Shown here one piece after another: positions 9,396 to 17,773 of a stretch of 64,000 nucleotides of DNA. The DNA is taken from NCBI RefSeq assembly GCF_001314995.1, contig NZ_CP012938.1, positions 5,704,001 through 5,768,000 of the forward strand, in the 5' to 3' direction. A program made the translations under genes and the position numbers. The DNA is from Bacteroides ovatus (GTDB taxonomy: Bacteria; Bacteroidota; Bacteroidia; Bacteroidales; Bacteroidaceae). The notes beneath the pieces were generated by a model. It was given only the letters and a program-made list of their open reading frames with translations, made no database searches and was not told the origin of the DNA. How positions within the stretch are numbered: the stretch's first letter is position 1; every line of letters begins with the position of its first letter.

Positions 9396-11477
9396 TTAAT
9401 ATCCCGGATTCTGCATTGCTTTCTTTTCTTCATTGCTTAGTGCAGAACCATTTGAATTGGTGATACCGTCCAAGAAGGCTTGGGGGATCGGACGATAGTA
9501 ATGTTTCTCCGATTTGAATTCGCCAAGACCTCTGCTGGCACCGTCGTTGAATTTATGCCAGCGGGCGTCTAACGTCTTGGTACGTGCCAGATCTTCCCAG
9601 CGTTGCAATTCGCCACAAAGCTCACGGGTACGTTCATTTAATAGGAAGCACATCATTTTGTCAGCATTGGATGTACATCCCAGTTCGTTGTAGATAGGAG
9701 TGTCGACTGTAGAGTTATAAACGTCTGCCACACTATTTAATTTCATCGTAGTTTTGGTAGAAGCAGTAGTCTCCTGTTCGATATTGTTTGACTCATAATA
9801 GGTGTTTTCTTCCCAGTAAATAGCACCTTCGGAGGAGTGACCGCCTCCTTTCCCGGAACAATAAGGATTATTCTTATAAGCTTGTCCACCATCTACGTTC
9901 TTACTACGGTCTTCACCAGTTTTATAACCGGCACGTTCACGTAGTTTGTTCATCCATTCGACAGCTTTGTCATAATTGGCTTCACCTTTACGAATATATG
10001 CTTCGGCAACCATTAGTACATCATCTGCCGAACGGGCGATGATAGCATCGCGAGTACCGAATTGAGATGCGATGGAAACACGATAACCATCACGGAATTT
10101 AGATAAAGCTACTGAACGCTTGTGAGGTATGATATCGTAATAATTACCTGTTTTCTCATTTATATTCCAGCTGTGTTCCTGTCCTTTGAAATAGCGTACA
10201 TATGTATACGTGTTACACATTTTTCCATCTTTCAAAACAGTATATGCCGGAGCGTTGGGATATTTCTCATAGCGATTGTCTCCCGGGTCATTCACGATGT
10301 ATTTCATACCGAGTTCACCTCCACTGAAACGTTTGTCACCTTCTTTTACACCTGCCGGAGCGTATGGCATATCTTCTGCTGTCCAGGTGGGAGCACTTTT
10401 GGTTTCGTTGGCTCCATAACAGGTGATGAATGATTTCCAGAAACGAGAGTCATTGACACGGTCAAATACCTGCATGGTATACTCTGTAGCACTTACGTAT
10501 GAGAATTCACGTCCTCCGGAGATGTCACGTTTACATCCACCTATATCATTACCTTGGTATACGGCCGGATAATAAAGATGCATCTGGTTTCCATAACGTC
10601 CCCATGTTGATTCATCATTAGAGAATTGAGCTGCTAGAATCACTTCACTTACTTTTTCATTGGCTCCGTTCGGCTGTTCATAGTCCCAAAGTTCTACATA
10701 ATCATTACACAACGGATGTGCGTCTACAACTTCCGAACCATATTGAATAACAGCATCGAGGTCGGATGCTATATAATTACTATTCCAATCGCTGTACAAT
10801 TCGGAGGCACGGAATAAATGTGCTTTTGCAAGGAAATGGGCAGCAGCATATTTGTTAATTCGTCCGATTGATTCACCTTTATCCGGAAGTAGTCTGTAGG
10901 CTTCTCCAAAATCAGATATAACCTGTGTGTATATTTCTTCAGCAGAATTCCGTGTAAAATATGTTTCCGCGCTTGTAGACGGAACTAATTTCAACGGCAC
11001 ACCACCAAATTGCTTCACTAATTCGAAATAAGCATAGGCTCTTAGAAAGTGTGCTTCTCCCAAGCGTGTGTTGTATGTAGGTGAACTTTGGTTATAATAT
11101 TGAGGTATGTTTTGGATCAATATGTTTGCGGGTTCAACCAGTCCGTAGTAATTGTCCCAGATAGGTTGGTTAGCGGCATTTTCAGATGAATTTAAATCTT
11201 GACTATAGTGATTCCATGCTGGAATAACATTATTAGCATCAGTAAATTCATCTACTCCCATGTTGTAGCACTGAATCCCCCATATATAGTTGAATTTGAA
11301 TTTCAGTTTCTGATAGGCTCCAGTCACTAATTCATCAAGACCTTCTTGTGTCTTAAAGCGGTCGGTACTATATTGAGTTGTTAAATTCTCATCAAGGAAA
11401 GATTCACTGCACGAAGTGATCGAGCTTCCTGTTATGCTGGCTATTAAAGCAGCAAATAATATTCTATTTAATTTCAT
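9396..11477 (-). CDS. susD: SusD-like surface glycan-binding lipoprotein (pair 1)
   Basis: Outer-membrane lipoprotein that caps the SusC transporter and captures oligosaccharides. The signal ends in the lipobox SITSC (Cys 23), followed by SESFLDENL, the usual SusD beginning. The N-terminal TPR-like region contains AHFLRAYAYFELVKQFGGVPL, a SusD hallmark, and the C-terminal RagB/SusD part contains LNERTRELCGELQRWEDLARTK. It ends with YRPIPQAFLDG and a final NPGY. Length 693 aa is in the upper normal range. Its gene lies 24 nt after the SusC gene on the minus strand. It is the counterpart of SusD proteins 2 and 3 across the recombinase island. Confidence 0.95.
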   Translation of the reverse strand: MKLNRILFAALIASITGSSITSCSESFLDENLTTQYSTDRFKTQEGLDELVTGAYQKLKFKFNYIWGIQCYNMGVDEFTDANNVIPAWNHYSQDLNSSENAANQPIWDNYYGLVEPANILIQNIPQYYNQSSPTYNTRLGEAHFLRAYAYFELVKQFGGVPLKLVPSTSAETYFTRNSAEEIYTQVISDFGEAYRLLPDKGESIGRINKYAAAHFLAKAHLFRASELYSDWNSNYIASDLDAVIQYGSEVVDAHPLCNDYVELWDYEQPNGANEKVSEVILAAQFSNDESTWGRYGNQMHLYYPAVYQGNDIGGCKRDISGGREFSYVSATEYTMQVFDRVNDSRFWKSFITCYGANETKSAPTWTAEDMPYAPAGVKEGDKRFSGGELGMKYIVNDPGDNRYEKYPNAPAYTVLKDGKMCNTYTYVRYFKGQEHSWNINEKTGNYYDIIPHKRSVALSKFRDGYRVSIASQFGTRDAIIARSADDVLMVAEAYIRKGEANYDKAVEWMNKLRERAGYKTGEDRSKNVDGGQAYKNNPYCSGKGGGHSSEGAIYWEENTYYESNNIEQETTASTKTTMKLNSVADVYNSTVDTPIYNELGCTSNADKMMCFLLNERTRELCGELQRWEDLARTKTLDARWHKFNDGASRGLGEFKSEKHYYRPIPQAFLDGITNSNGSALSNEEKKAMQNPGY

Positions 11478-11501
11478 AATGTCTTTACTTTAATTTGTTT
11501 A

Positions 11502-14500
11502 TTAGAATCCGATGTTGACACCTATTACAAAACTCTTCAAAGTGGTAGGTGAACCAAATGTTTTGGTATTATTGTCATAATTTACCAAGTCTGTATCCAA
11601 AAAGTCACATGCTTTATAGATATTGAATGGGTTCATGGCTTGAACATATAGCTTCAAATTATTGATACCCAAGTTCTTTAATTGTTGTGGGGTAAAGTTA
11701 TAACCCAATGAGATATTACGAACTTTGATGTATGAGCCATCCTGATAGTTCATTGCGCTGTTAAAGGCATCGGCTCCTTCACCGTTGGAACCGGGTGAAT
11801 AGTATTTTGCATTCTCATTTGTACCGGCTACCCAATAGTCTATTTTACGCTGCATATAGCGACCGTCAAGAGTAACAGCTCCCTGTGGAACAGTAAATCC
11901 CCAACGTGATAAAATAAAGAAGGATAGCTCAAAATTCTTATAGCTGAAAGTGTTACTCCATCCACCTGTCCAGCGTGGACGTGTGTGACCTACAATTTTT
12001 TTATCGTCATTGGCATCTATTGTATCATCATTATTTAAATCTTTCACTTTGATTTGTCCCGGTTTACGTCCGTATTTGGCAGCTTCTTCGGCTTCTTCTG
12101 TTTTCCAGATGCCATCATATACCCAGTCGTAATAAACACCGATTTCCTCACCGACAAACCATTTATTGTTCACATCTTCTGTTCTACCATTAGACAATTC
12201 GTCGATTCTGTTTCTATCCATTGACCATGTTAAAGTAGTGCTCCACGAAAAATCTTTTGTTTGTATAGGTATTGCATTTACTTGTAGGTCAATACCATAT
12301 CCGGATGTTTTACCTACATTGGCATAAGTAGAAACATAACCCGTTAGTGAAGGAATTGACATTTCTAGTAACAAATCATCAGTTTTCGTTTTGTATGCAT
12401 CGATACTACCAGTAAGTCGGTTATTAAAGAAACCATAGTCAACACCGACATTGTATTGTGTAGTTCTTTCCCAGCCTAGAGTTGGATTAGCCATTTTGGC
12501 GGGTTCCTTCTGTGAAGGATCTGAAGGTACATAGCCCAAGGATGACTCATTCTGTCCCCAGTTATAGTATAAGCCTGTGATAGCGCCTTTAGTTGCATAT
12601 GCTTTGATTGCCGCATTACCTGTAACACCCATACCTATACGAAGTTTCAACTGATTCAGCCAACTGATGTCTTTCAGGAAATCTTCCTGATCCATTCTCC
12701 ATGCGATAGCAGCAGAAGGGAAACTTGCCCATTTGTGCCCTTCGGCTAATTGAGAGGCGCCGTCCCAACGCATAGATGCTGTCAATAAGTACTTATCTTT
12801 ATAACCATAGTTTAGACGAATCATATAAGATGCCATTTGAGTCTCGGTCAGACCTGTGCCAAAAGAGTTTAGTGTACCGGCAGATCCTATATTATACCAG
12901 AGCTCATCTGATGAGGCTACATTAGTAGCTCTCATATCTCCCATCTCGTAATGGTAGGCAGAAGCGGATTGCATCAATGTCATGCCTAAATTATGTTGAC
13001 CCAGGGCTTTGTTATAATAGATCAGGTTATCCAATGTCCATGCACGTTTTTGTTCGTTCTTGTATTGTGCGCCATTGTTACCATCTCCATTAATACCATC
13101 TGCTGCATTAGCGACTCCTAAAGTGTAGAATTGGAATTCAGGACCAAACTGAAGACGATAAGATAAGCCTTCCAGTGGTTTCCAGATTTTACCGAAATCA
13201 ATTTGCGAATACAAACTGGCAGAAGCACGGAAAGTGCGGCGTTGGTTGGTGTTGTAGTCTAATTCACGAATAGGGTTGATGATATTTACATCCCCACTCG
13301 GATAACGGACATATTCACCGTTTTCGTCATAAGGTACTGTCCACGGAATCATACTTCTTAATGCGCTATAGAAATCACCCGAACCGGTTACAGACTTGGA
13401 GAAACTATATCCATAGTCTTGAGTGGAATAAGATGCATTAATTGAAGATCCCATTTTGAACCAATTGACAGGAGTCACATCAAATGAGGTTTTTAACGTA
13501 TAACGTTCATATGCTTGCCCTGGTTGTGTACCTTTCTGATCCAAATAACCGAATGAGGCATAGCCTTGGAATTTGTCAGACCCTCCGGATGCACTTAAGG
13601 TATGTTCGTGAGTGATCCCCGTCTGTTTACCGTGCGAAGCCCAGTCATATGATCCTACTAAAGATGGATCGTAGACTCCATTTACCCATGCTTTTTCGAT
13701 GTTTTTCCATGAAGCAGTTACGCTACCAAATGCAGCTTTATCGGCTTCATAAGTTGGAGTGGCAGAAGCATAAGAACCTGCATTGTATTTGGCTAAGCGG
13801 GCATAATCCAACCATTCGGCGGCAGACATCATTTCTGTAACATCGTGTAGCGTTTCAAAAGTGACAGTACCGGAATAGTTTAGGGTCACTTTACCTTCTT
13901 TTCCTTTTTTGGTAGTTACAAGAATCACACCGTTGGCACCACGTGAGCCATAAATAGCTGTGGCTGAAGCATCTTTTAAAATGTCAATAGCTTCAATGTC
14001 GGAAGGATTGATATTTTCAATGCCTCCATTTTGAATTACCATACCGTCTACCACATACAGTGGACCCTGTTCCGCATTAATAGAGCGTTGTCCACGAATA
14101 TTAATGTTGCCCACCTCTCCGGGACGCTGACTGGATGTAATATCTACACCGGCTGTTTTACCTTGCATCCCTTCTAGTGCATTTCTTACAGGCATTGCTT
14201 TCAGTTCTTTTTCACCTATGCGAGCCATAGCACCGGTTACGTCACTTTTTTTCTGTACTCCATAGCCTACAACTACTACTTCGTCTAAGGTCTCGGTATC
14301 TTCTTGAAGAGTAATTTTAAAGTTGGTATTTCCTGCTACGGATACTTCTTGTTTTTTATATCCTATATAAGTGATAGTGATTGTACCTTTGGTTGGTACA
14401 TTGGAAAGAGAAAACTTGCCATTTAAATCAGTAATTGTACCATTAGTAGTACCATTAACCAACACACTGGCACCAATAACCGGTTCTCCGGTAAAATCTG

Positions 14501-14633
14501 TAACTGTGCCCGAAATTGTCTTATTCTGGGCATAAGATTCTACTATTAAAAAGGAGAACAAAGTGAGAAGAAATAGCCGTCGGATAGTATCCTTATAGGC
14601 ATACAGGTGATTACCTTTTTGGTTGCTTTTCAT
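11502..14633 (-). CDS. susC: SusC-like TonB-dependent transporter (pair 1)
   Basis: Outer-membrane TonB-dependent importer of oligosaccharides (1043 aa). A signal peptide ends at SYAQ (about residue 36), then a carboxypeptidase-D-like domain (ISGTVTDFTGEPVIGASV), the TonB box region (ETLDEVVVVGYG), a plug (LYVVDGMVIQNGG, SDIEAIDILKDASATAIYG, RGANGVILVTTKKG) and a beta-barrel ending in an aromatic residue (VIGVNIGF). The start codon lies 186 nt from the inner-facing 38-bp inverted repeat of the recombinase island, and no canonical TAnnTTTG box was found in that leader. This suggests that its transcription starts in or across the repeat and may be phase variable. Confidence 0.96.
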   Translation of the reverse strand: MKSNQKGNHLYAYKDTIRRLFLLTLFSFLIVESYAQNKTISGTVTDFTGEPVIGASVLVNGTTNGTITDLNGKFSLSNVPTKGTITITYIGYKKQEVSVAGNTNFKITLQEDTETLDEVVVVGYGVQKKSDVTGAMARIGEKELKAMPVRNALEGMQGKTAGVDITSSQRPGEVGNINIRGQRSINAEQGPLYVVDGMVIQNGGIENINPSDIEAIDILKDASATAIYGSRGANGVILVTTKKGKEGKVTLNYSGTVTFETLHDVTEMMSAAEWLDYARLAKYNAGSYASATPTYEADKAAFGSVTASWKNIEKAWVNGVYDPSLVGSYDWASHGKQTGITHEHTLSASGGSDKFQGYASFGYLDQKGTQPGQAYERYTLKTSFDVTPVNWFKMGSSINASYSTQDYGYSFSKSVTGSGDFYSALRSMIPWTVPYDENGEYVRYPSGDVNIINPIRELDYNTNQRRTFRASASLYSQIDFGKIWKPLEGLSYRLQFGPEFQFYTLGVANAADGINGDGNNGAQYKNEQKRAWTLDNLIYYNKALGQHNLGMTLMQSASAYHYEMGDMRATNVASSDELWYNIGSAGTLNSFGTGLTETQMASYMIRLNYGYKDKYLLTASMRWDGASQLAEGHKWASFPSAAIAWRMDQEDFLKDISWLNQLKLRIGMGVTGNAAIKAYATKGAITGLYYNWGQNESSLGYVPSDPSQKEPAKMANPTLGWERTTQYNVGVDYGFFNNRLTGSIDAYKTKTDDLLLEMSIPSLTGYVSTYANVGKTSGYGIDLQVNAIPIQTKDFSWSTTLTWSMDRNRIDELSNGRTEDVNNKWFVGEEIGVYYDWVYDGIWKTEEAEEAAKYGRKPGQIKVKDLNNDDTIDANDDKKIVGHTRPRWTGGWSNTFSYKNFELSFFILSRWGFTVPQGAVTLDGRYMQRKIDYWVAGTNENAKYYSPGSNGEGADAFNSAMNYQDGSYIKVRNISLGYNFTPQQLKNLGINNLKLYVQAMNPFNIYKACDFLDTDLVNYDNNTKTFGSPTTLKSFVIGVNIGF

Positions 14634-14819
14634 ACTTTAATTATTAAGTTATAAATATTGGTTTATAGATCCTTTATTGTTGATTTATCTTTTTATCCTC
14701 TAATGAAGACTCTTTGTTTCTTTTTATATGGATATTCCTGTAACGTAGTACTTTATAGAGGTTTAGTAGTATAATATATTGTATGATATTAATATATTTA
14801 CATAGCGTATTTATTATAG

Positions 14820-14857
14820 AGTTAAACAAAAGTTAGATTCTCTTTTTAAACATAACT
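14820..14857 (-). repeat. Left copy of the 38-bp inverted repeat flanking the recombinase gene (putative inversion site)
   Basis: Begins AGTTAAACAAAAGTTAGATT and ends AAACATAACT. It is an exact reverse complement, over all 38 positions, of 16526-16563; identity stops abruptly on both sides. Read towards the SusC gene it contains TAACTTTTG, a near-match to the Bacteroides -7 box with one extra base. Confidence 0.9.
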
Positions 14858-14973
14858 ACCTGCGCATCAAACGACTACATACAGCTAGCAATCAATTGAG
14901 GATAAGATTTGAACAATTAGTACCATTAATATCTTTTTTACCTATTATGAGTTATCCGGTATGCGAATCTTTC

Positions 14974-15063
14974 TTCGTTCCACTATAGTTATCTTTGCGT
15001 TTGACTATAGTTATCCGCAAGGGTAACTATAGTGTACTTTGCGGATAACTATAGTGGAACGAA
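14974..15063. repeat. Array of four ACTATAGTTA motifs forming nested inverted repeats
   Basis: TTCGTTCCACTATAGTTATC (14974-14993) is a perfect 20-nt inverted repeat of 15044-15063. Inside, CTATAGTTATCCGCAA (15004-15019) is a perfect inverted repeat of 15039-15054, and a fourth, inverted copy (TAACTATAGTG) lies at 15024-15034. Two left arms therefore compete for the same right arm. It sits just after the recombinase stop codon, so it could end that transcript before SusC; it could also be a protein-binding or recombination site. Confidence 0.8.
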
Positions 15064-15136
15064 AAAAGGATAGCGATCGGAATGGAATCGATTAGCAAAA
15101 GAAGGAACTAAAAATAGCAGTGAAAAACTATCTATA

Positions 15137-16315
15137 CTATAGCAATTGGTCAAGTACGGCACGGAACACCTTATCGGCATGTTCTTGCATAATCTTAATA
15201 TAATTAAAGATAGGACGGTTATTTTTCATACTGTGTCCGATACAGTATTCTATTTTTTCAATTTGAATGCCTAAATCATATCCGTGTTGTGCAAATGTCT
15301 TTCGGGCGGAATAGTAAGTAACCTTTTTCTTTACCCCCGAAAGTTCTGTTACCTTATTTATATGTCGGAAGACTAAACTATATATTTGTTTATAAGATGA
15401 ATATTTACCAAACTGCAAATGCCCATTTCTCGACATATATTTATCTATGAGCACTTTTGCTTCAGGCTGCAAAGTAAATACAATTTCATTTTCTCCCTTC
15501 TTGCTATTACGTGTTTTGTGACGCACATAACGCATATCGTTCTTATTTTTAAAATCATATACTAATAAATCTCTCAGGTTGATACCGCCTAAATAATAGG
15601 TAAGCATAAAAATATCTCTCACCATGGATAAAGAAGGCTTTAAAAGCCGGACATCAAGTATTCTCTTCAGTTCATCTATTGACAAATCAAGTTCCCGCAC
15701 ATTACTTGCCGGCATCTTAAAGAGGACAAAAGGATGAATGGAGTAAGATACATAATTCATCTTACCGGCATAATTTAATATCACCTTTATCAAAGTCAGA
15801 TATATTCTGATAGTTGTATCTGCCAGATTCTCCTCGTGAAGAACTTTGGCAAATTCTTGGATATGTATAGGTGTCAATTGAATTAAAGGAAAATCCCCTT
15901 TCATATATTTGACTAATCTTTCGGAAGCTATCTTATAAAGTTTATAAGATTTCTCCCGCTCTTCTCCTTTCATGAAATTCATGTATTCTTTTGCAACAGC
16001 TTGAAAGGTTATACCTTTTTTCTTTTGTTCATAAGTAATTATACGTATAAGCTCGGTACATGAAATTGCTGGTAAATAGCTGATCGATGTAATAATTTCT
16101 TCATACTCATTGATTAGTTTCCGAAGACAAGCATTCATATTCGCTGCATTCTCATGCCTTACTACTCGACCATTTTTTAGTTGACTGGCAGAATCCAAAG
16201 TAAATTGGGTAGATATATATCTGGTTTGAGAATGATGTGCTACGGCTATCCTTATTCGATGTCTGCCATTTGATAATTTTTTAGTTGGAACAACTACAAT
16301 TGAAAAATTCGCCAT
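15137..16315 (-). CDS. Tyrosine recombinase (site-specific integrase/invertase family)
   Basis: Catalyses strand exchange at short DNA sites through a tyrosine nucleophile. I start it at the ATG at 16315 (MANFSIVVVPTKKLSNGRHR), a typical Bacteroidetes integrase beginning, rather than at 16450; this gives 392 aa. An N-terminal arm/SAM-like domain (about 100-190) precedes the catalytic domain with R248 (INLRDL), K267 (VRHKTR), R338 (TYYSARKTFAQHG; the usual HxxR His is Tyr, as in many Bacteroidetes enzymes), H361 (CIGHS) and nucleophile Y372 (FNYIKI). The gene is completely enclosed by 38-bp perfect inverted repeats between two divergent SusC operons. This fits a DNA invertase of phase variation rather than an integrase of a mobile element, since no other mobility genes are present. 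Confidence 0.92.
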   Translation of the reverse strand: MANFSIVVVPTKKLSNGRHRIRIAVAHHSQTRYISTQFTLDSASQLKNGRVVRHENAANMNACLRKLINEYEEIITSISYLPAISCTELIRIITYEQKKKGITFQAVAKEYMNFMKGEEREKSYKLYKIASERLVKYMKGDFPLIQLTPIHIQEFAKVLHEENLADTTIRIYLTLIKVILNYAGKMNYVSYSIHPFVLFKMPASNVRELDLSIDELKRILDVRLLKPSLSMVRDIFMLTYYLGGINLRDLLVYDFKNKNDMRYVRHKTRNSKKGENEIVFTLQPEAKVLIDKYMSRNGHLQFGKYSSYKQIYSLVFRHINKVTELSGVKKKVTYYSARKTFAQHGYDLGIQIEKIEYCIGHSMKNNRPIFNYIKIMQEHADKVFRAVLDQLL

Positions 16316-16714
16316 ATCATTTTTAGGTTTATAAATTACTATTTTCCATACAATAAAATAGAAACAAAAAGGTTCATAGTCCTTAGGAACTAATCGAAAA
16401 TCGCTCCCACAGCATGGAATATCGTGCAAAAGACGGTATTTTCCATGCATTTGTACGATTCTGCATTGCTATATCTTGATTAAGTCGTTATGTTTGCAAC
16501 ACTTTTTCACAGGTAGAGTGTGAAAAGTTATGTTTAAAAAGAGAATCTAACTTTTGTTTAACTTAACAGATATAACTAATGAATATGGAAAACAACAAAA
16601 AAAAGGCTTCATTTATTTCAATTGCTGGTTGGAAAAGAATGCAGCCATTGTCTTTTTTACTTTACGACGATTTTACTAATCAACAAAAATATGTTTAACT
16701 TTAAAAAACATGGT
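16316..16714. other. 399-bp gene-free region upstream of recombinase and fimbrillin operon
   Basis: Contains the upstream region of the recombinase gene (16316-16525), the right 38-bp inverted repeat (16526-16563) and a 151-nt leader of the fimbrillin/SusC operon. An imperfect hairpin (ACTTTTTCACA with TGTGAAAAGT, 16501-16528) abuts the inner edge of the repeat. Reading frames extending upstream from 16315 and 16715 begin with unlikely starts and were not accepted as coding. Confidence 0.7.
16526..16563 (+). repeat. Right copy of the 38-bp inverted repeat (putative inversion site)
   Basis: Begins AGTTATGTTTAAAAAGAGAA and ends CTTTTGTTTAACT. Exact reverse complement of 14820-14857. The TAACTTTTG part faces the fimbrillin/SusC operon, 151 nt before its first start codon. 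No canonical TAnnTTTG box is seen between the repeat and that start. Confidence 0.9.
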
Positions 16715-17728
16715 ATGAAAAAAAACTATGTCACAACTGCTGTTGCCTTACTACTTTTAGCAGGATGTAGCAACGATATTAAAGAAACTGATATTCAGTT
16801 TACCGGTGATACGGGAGCGAAAGTTTCTTTTAGTGCAGTAATAAACAATCATGAGGCTAGCAATCTTGTTACAAGAGCTACGGAAACAAACTGGGAGGCA
16901 GAAGACTCGGTAGGAATCACTTGTGGTACGGAACAAGTGAATATTCATTACAAATACAAGGGCAATGGTCTTTTTGCAGCAAAAGGAGGAAATGCAGAAG
17001 AAATTTGGGTATTAGGTTCCGGAGAGTATGATGTAGTGGCATACGCTCCATTTTCTGGTACATCAGGTGAAGAACAACCTGCATTAGAAGTGACTACAGC
17101 TAGTGAAAATCAAGCTACAGCAGAAGAACGTGCGAAGATAGATTTTCTTTTTGCCAAAGGGAAGGCTACATCACAAACCCCGAACGTGACATTAGCATTC
17201 AATCATGTGATGAGTCGTATTAGATTGGAGTTTCAAGCTGGCGAAGGTGTGGACTTGGCAGATATAACTTGTTATCTTATTGGGCTTAAGAATAATGGTA
17301 CATTTAATCCTAAAACAGGGGAGACAACAGTCAGTGAAGACCCTGTTACGGATAAAGATGATATTTATTGGGATAAAATAGGAGAGCAGGATAATTATAC
17401 AGTACAAGCTATTTTACTGCCACAGAAGGTGCAAGGCAAAGTAACTATCCAAGCTAGAATGAACGGTTATCTTTATGAAGCCGAGTTTGCTAACTTGACA
17501 GAATTGAAATCAGGATTTTCTTATAATTACATCATCAAGACAAATAAATACGAGGACAATAATTATGTGTTGACAATTACAGAACAAACGCAAATAATAG
17601 GATGGGAGGATGAAAACCACGATCCTATAACATCCGACCCGAGTATAGCTGAAACTGGAACAGAGATAACTAATCCTAGTTGGAATATTACAGAAGAAAC
17701 CGTAACTCCACAGCCTGTTGTGAAGTGA
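16715..17728 (+). CDS. Fimbrillin-family lipoprotein
   Basis: Surface lipoprotein of the fimbrillin-like (Mfa2/FimB-related) class that is widespread in Bacteroides. In this context it may act as an extra glycan-binding protein for the SusC/D pairs that follow. Start chosen at 16715 because MKKNYVTTAVALLLLAGCSN gives a clean lipobox (LLAGC); an upstream extension to 16622 would begin with TTG and bury the signal. Typical features are RATETNWEAEDSVGITCG, VVAYAPFSG, FAKGKATSQTPNVTLAFNHVMSRI (split here: FAKGKATSQT, then FNHVMSRI) and a late GFSYNYIIK. It is the first gene of the right operon, 151 nt downstream of the right inverted repeat. Family assignment is by pattern; ligand unknown. Confidence 0.8.
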   Translation: MKKNYVTTAVALLLLAGCSNDIKETDIQFTGDTGAKVSFSAVINNHEASNLVTRATETNWEAEDSVGITCGTEQVNIHYKYKGNGLFAAKGGNAEEIWVLGSGEYDVVAYAPFSGTSGEEQPALEVTTASENQATAEERAKIDFLFAKGKATSQTPNVTLAFNHVMSRIRLEFQAGEGVDLADITCYLIGLKNNGTFNPKTGETTVSEDPVTDKDDIYWDKIGEQDNYTVQAILLPQKVQGKVTIQARMNGYLYEAEFANLTELKSGFSYNYIIKTNKYEDNNYVLTITEQTQIIGWEDENHDPITSDPSIAETGTEITNPSWNITEETVTPQPVVK

Positions 17729-17773
17729 TCTGTTTACCAATCTAATATAGATAAAAATGCTAAAAATATAAAC

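Larger units (their letters stand above)
14634..15136. other. 503-bp gene-free region: SusC leader, left inverted repeat and hairpin array
   Basis: No ORF of note. From left to right it holds an AT-rich SusC leader (14634-14819), the left copy of the 38-bp inverted repeat (14820-14857), about 115 nt without an obvious feature, and the four-copy ACTATAGTTA hairpin array (14974-15063) followed by the 3' end of the recombinase gene. Confidence 0.8.

Noticed and set aside
16316-16450. 45-residue N-terminal extension of the recombinase
   Set aside because: Cys- and aromatic-rich sequence unlike integrase N-termini; MANFSIVV at 16315 is the typical start.
16622-16714. N-terminal extension of the first fimbrillin gene
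   Set aside because: Starts with TTG and would place 31 residues before a clean lipoprotein signal.
14634-16714. Recombinase island as part of a conjugative transposon or prophage
   Set aside because: No relaxase, transfer, excisionase or phage genes, and the flanking repeats are inverted, not direct as in att sites of an integrated element.
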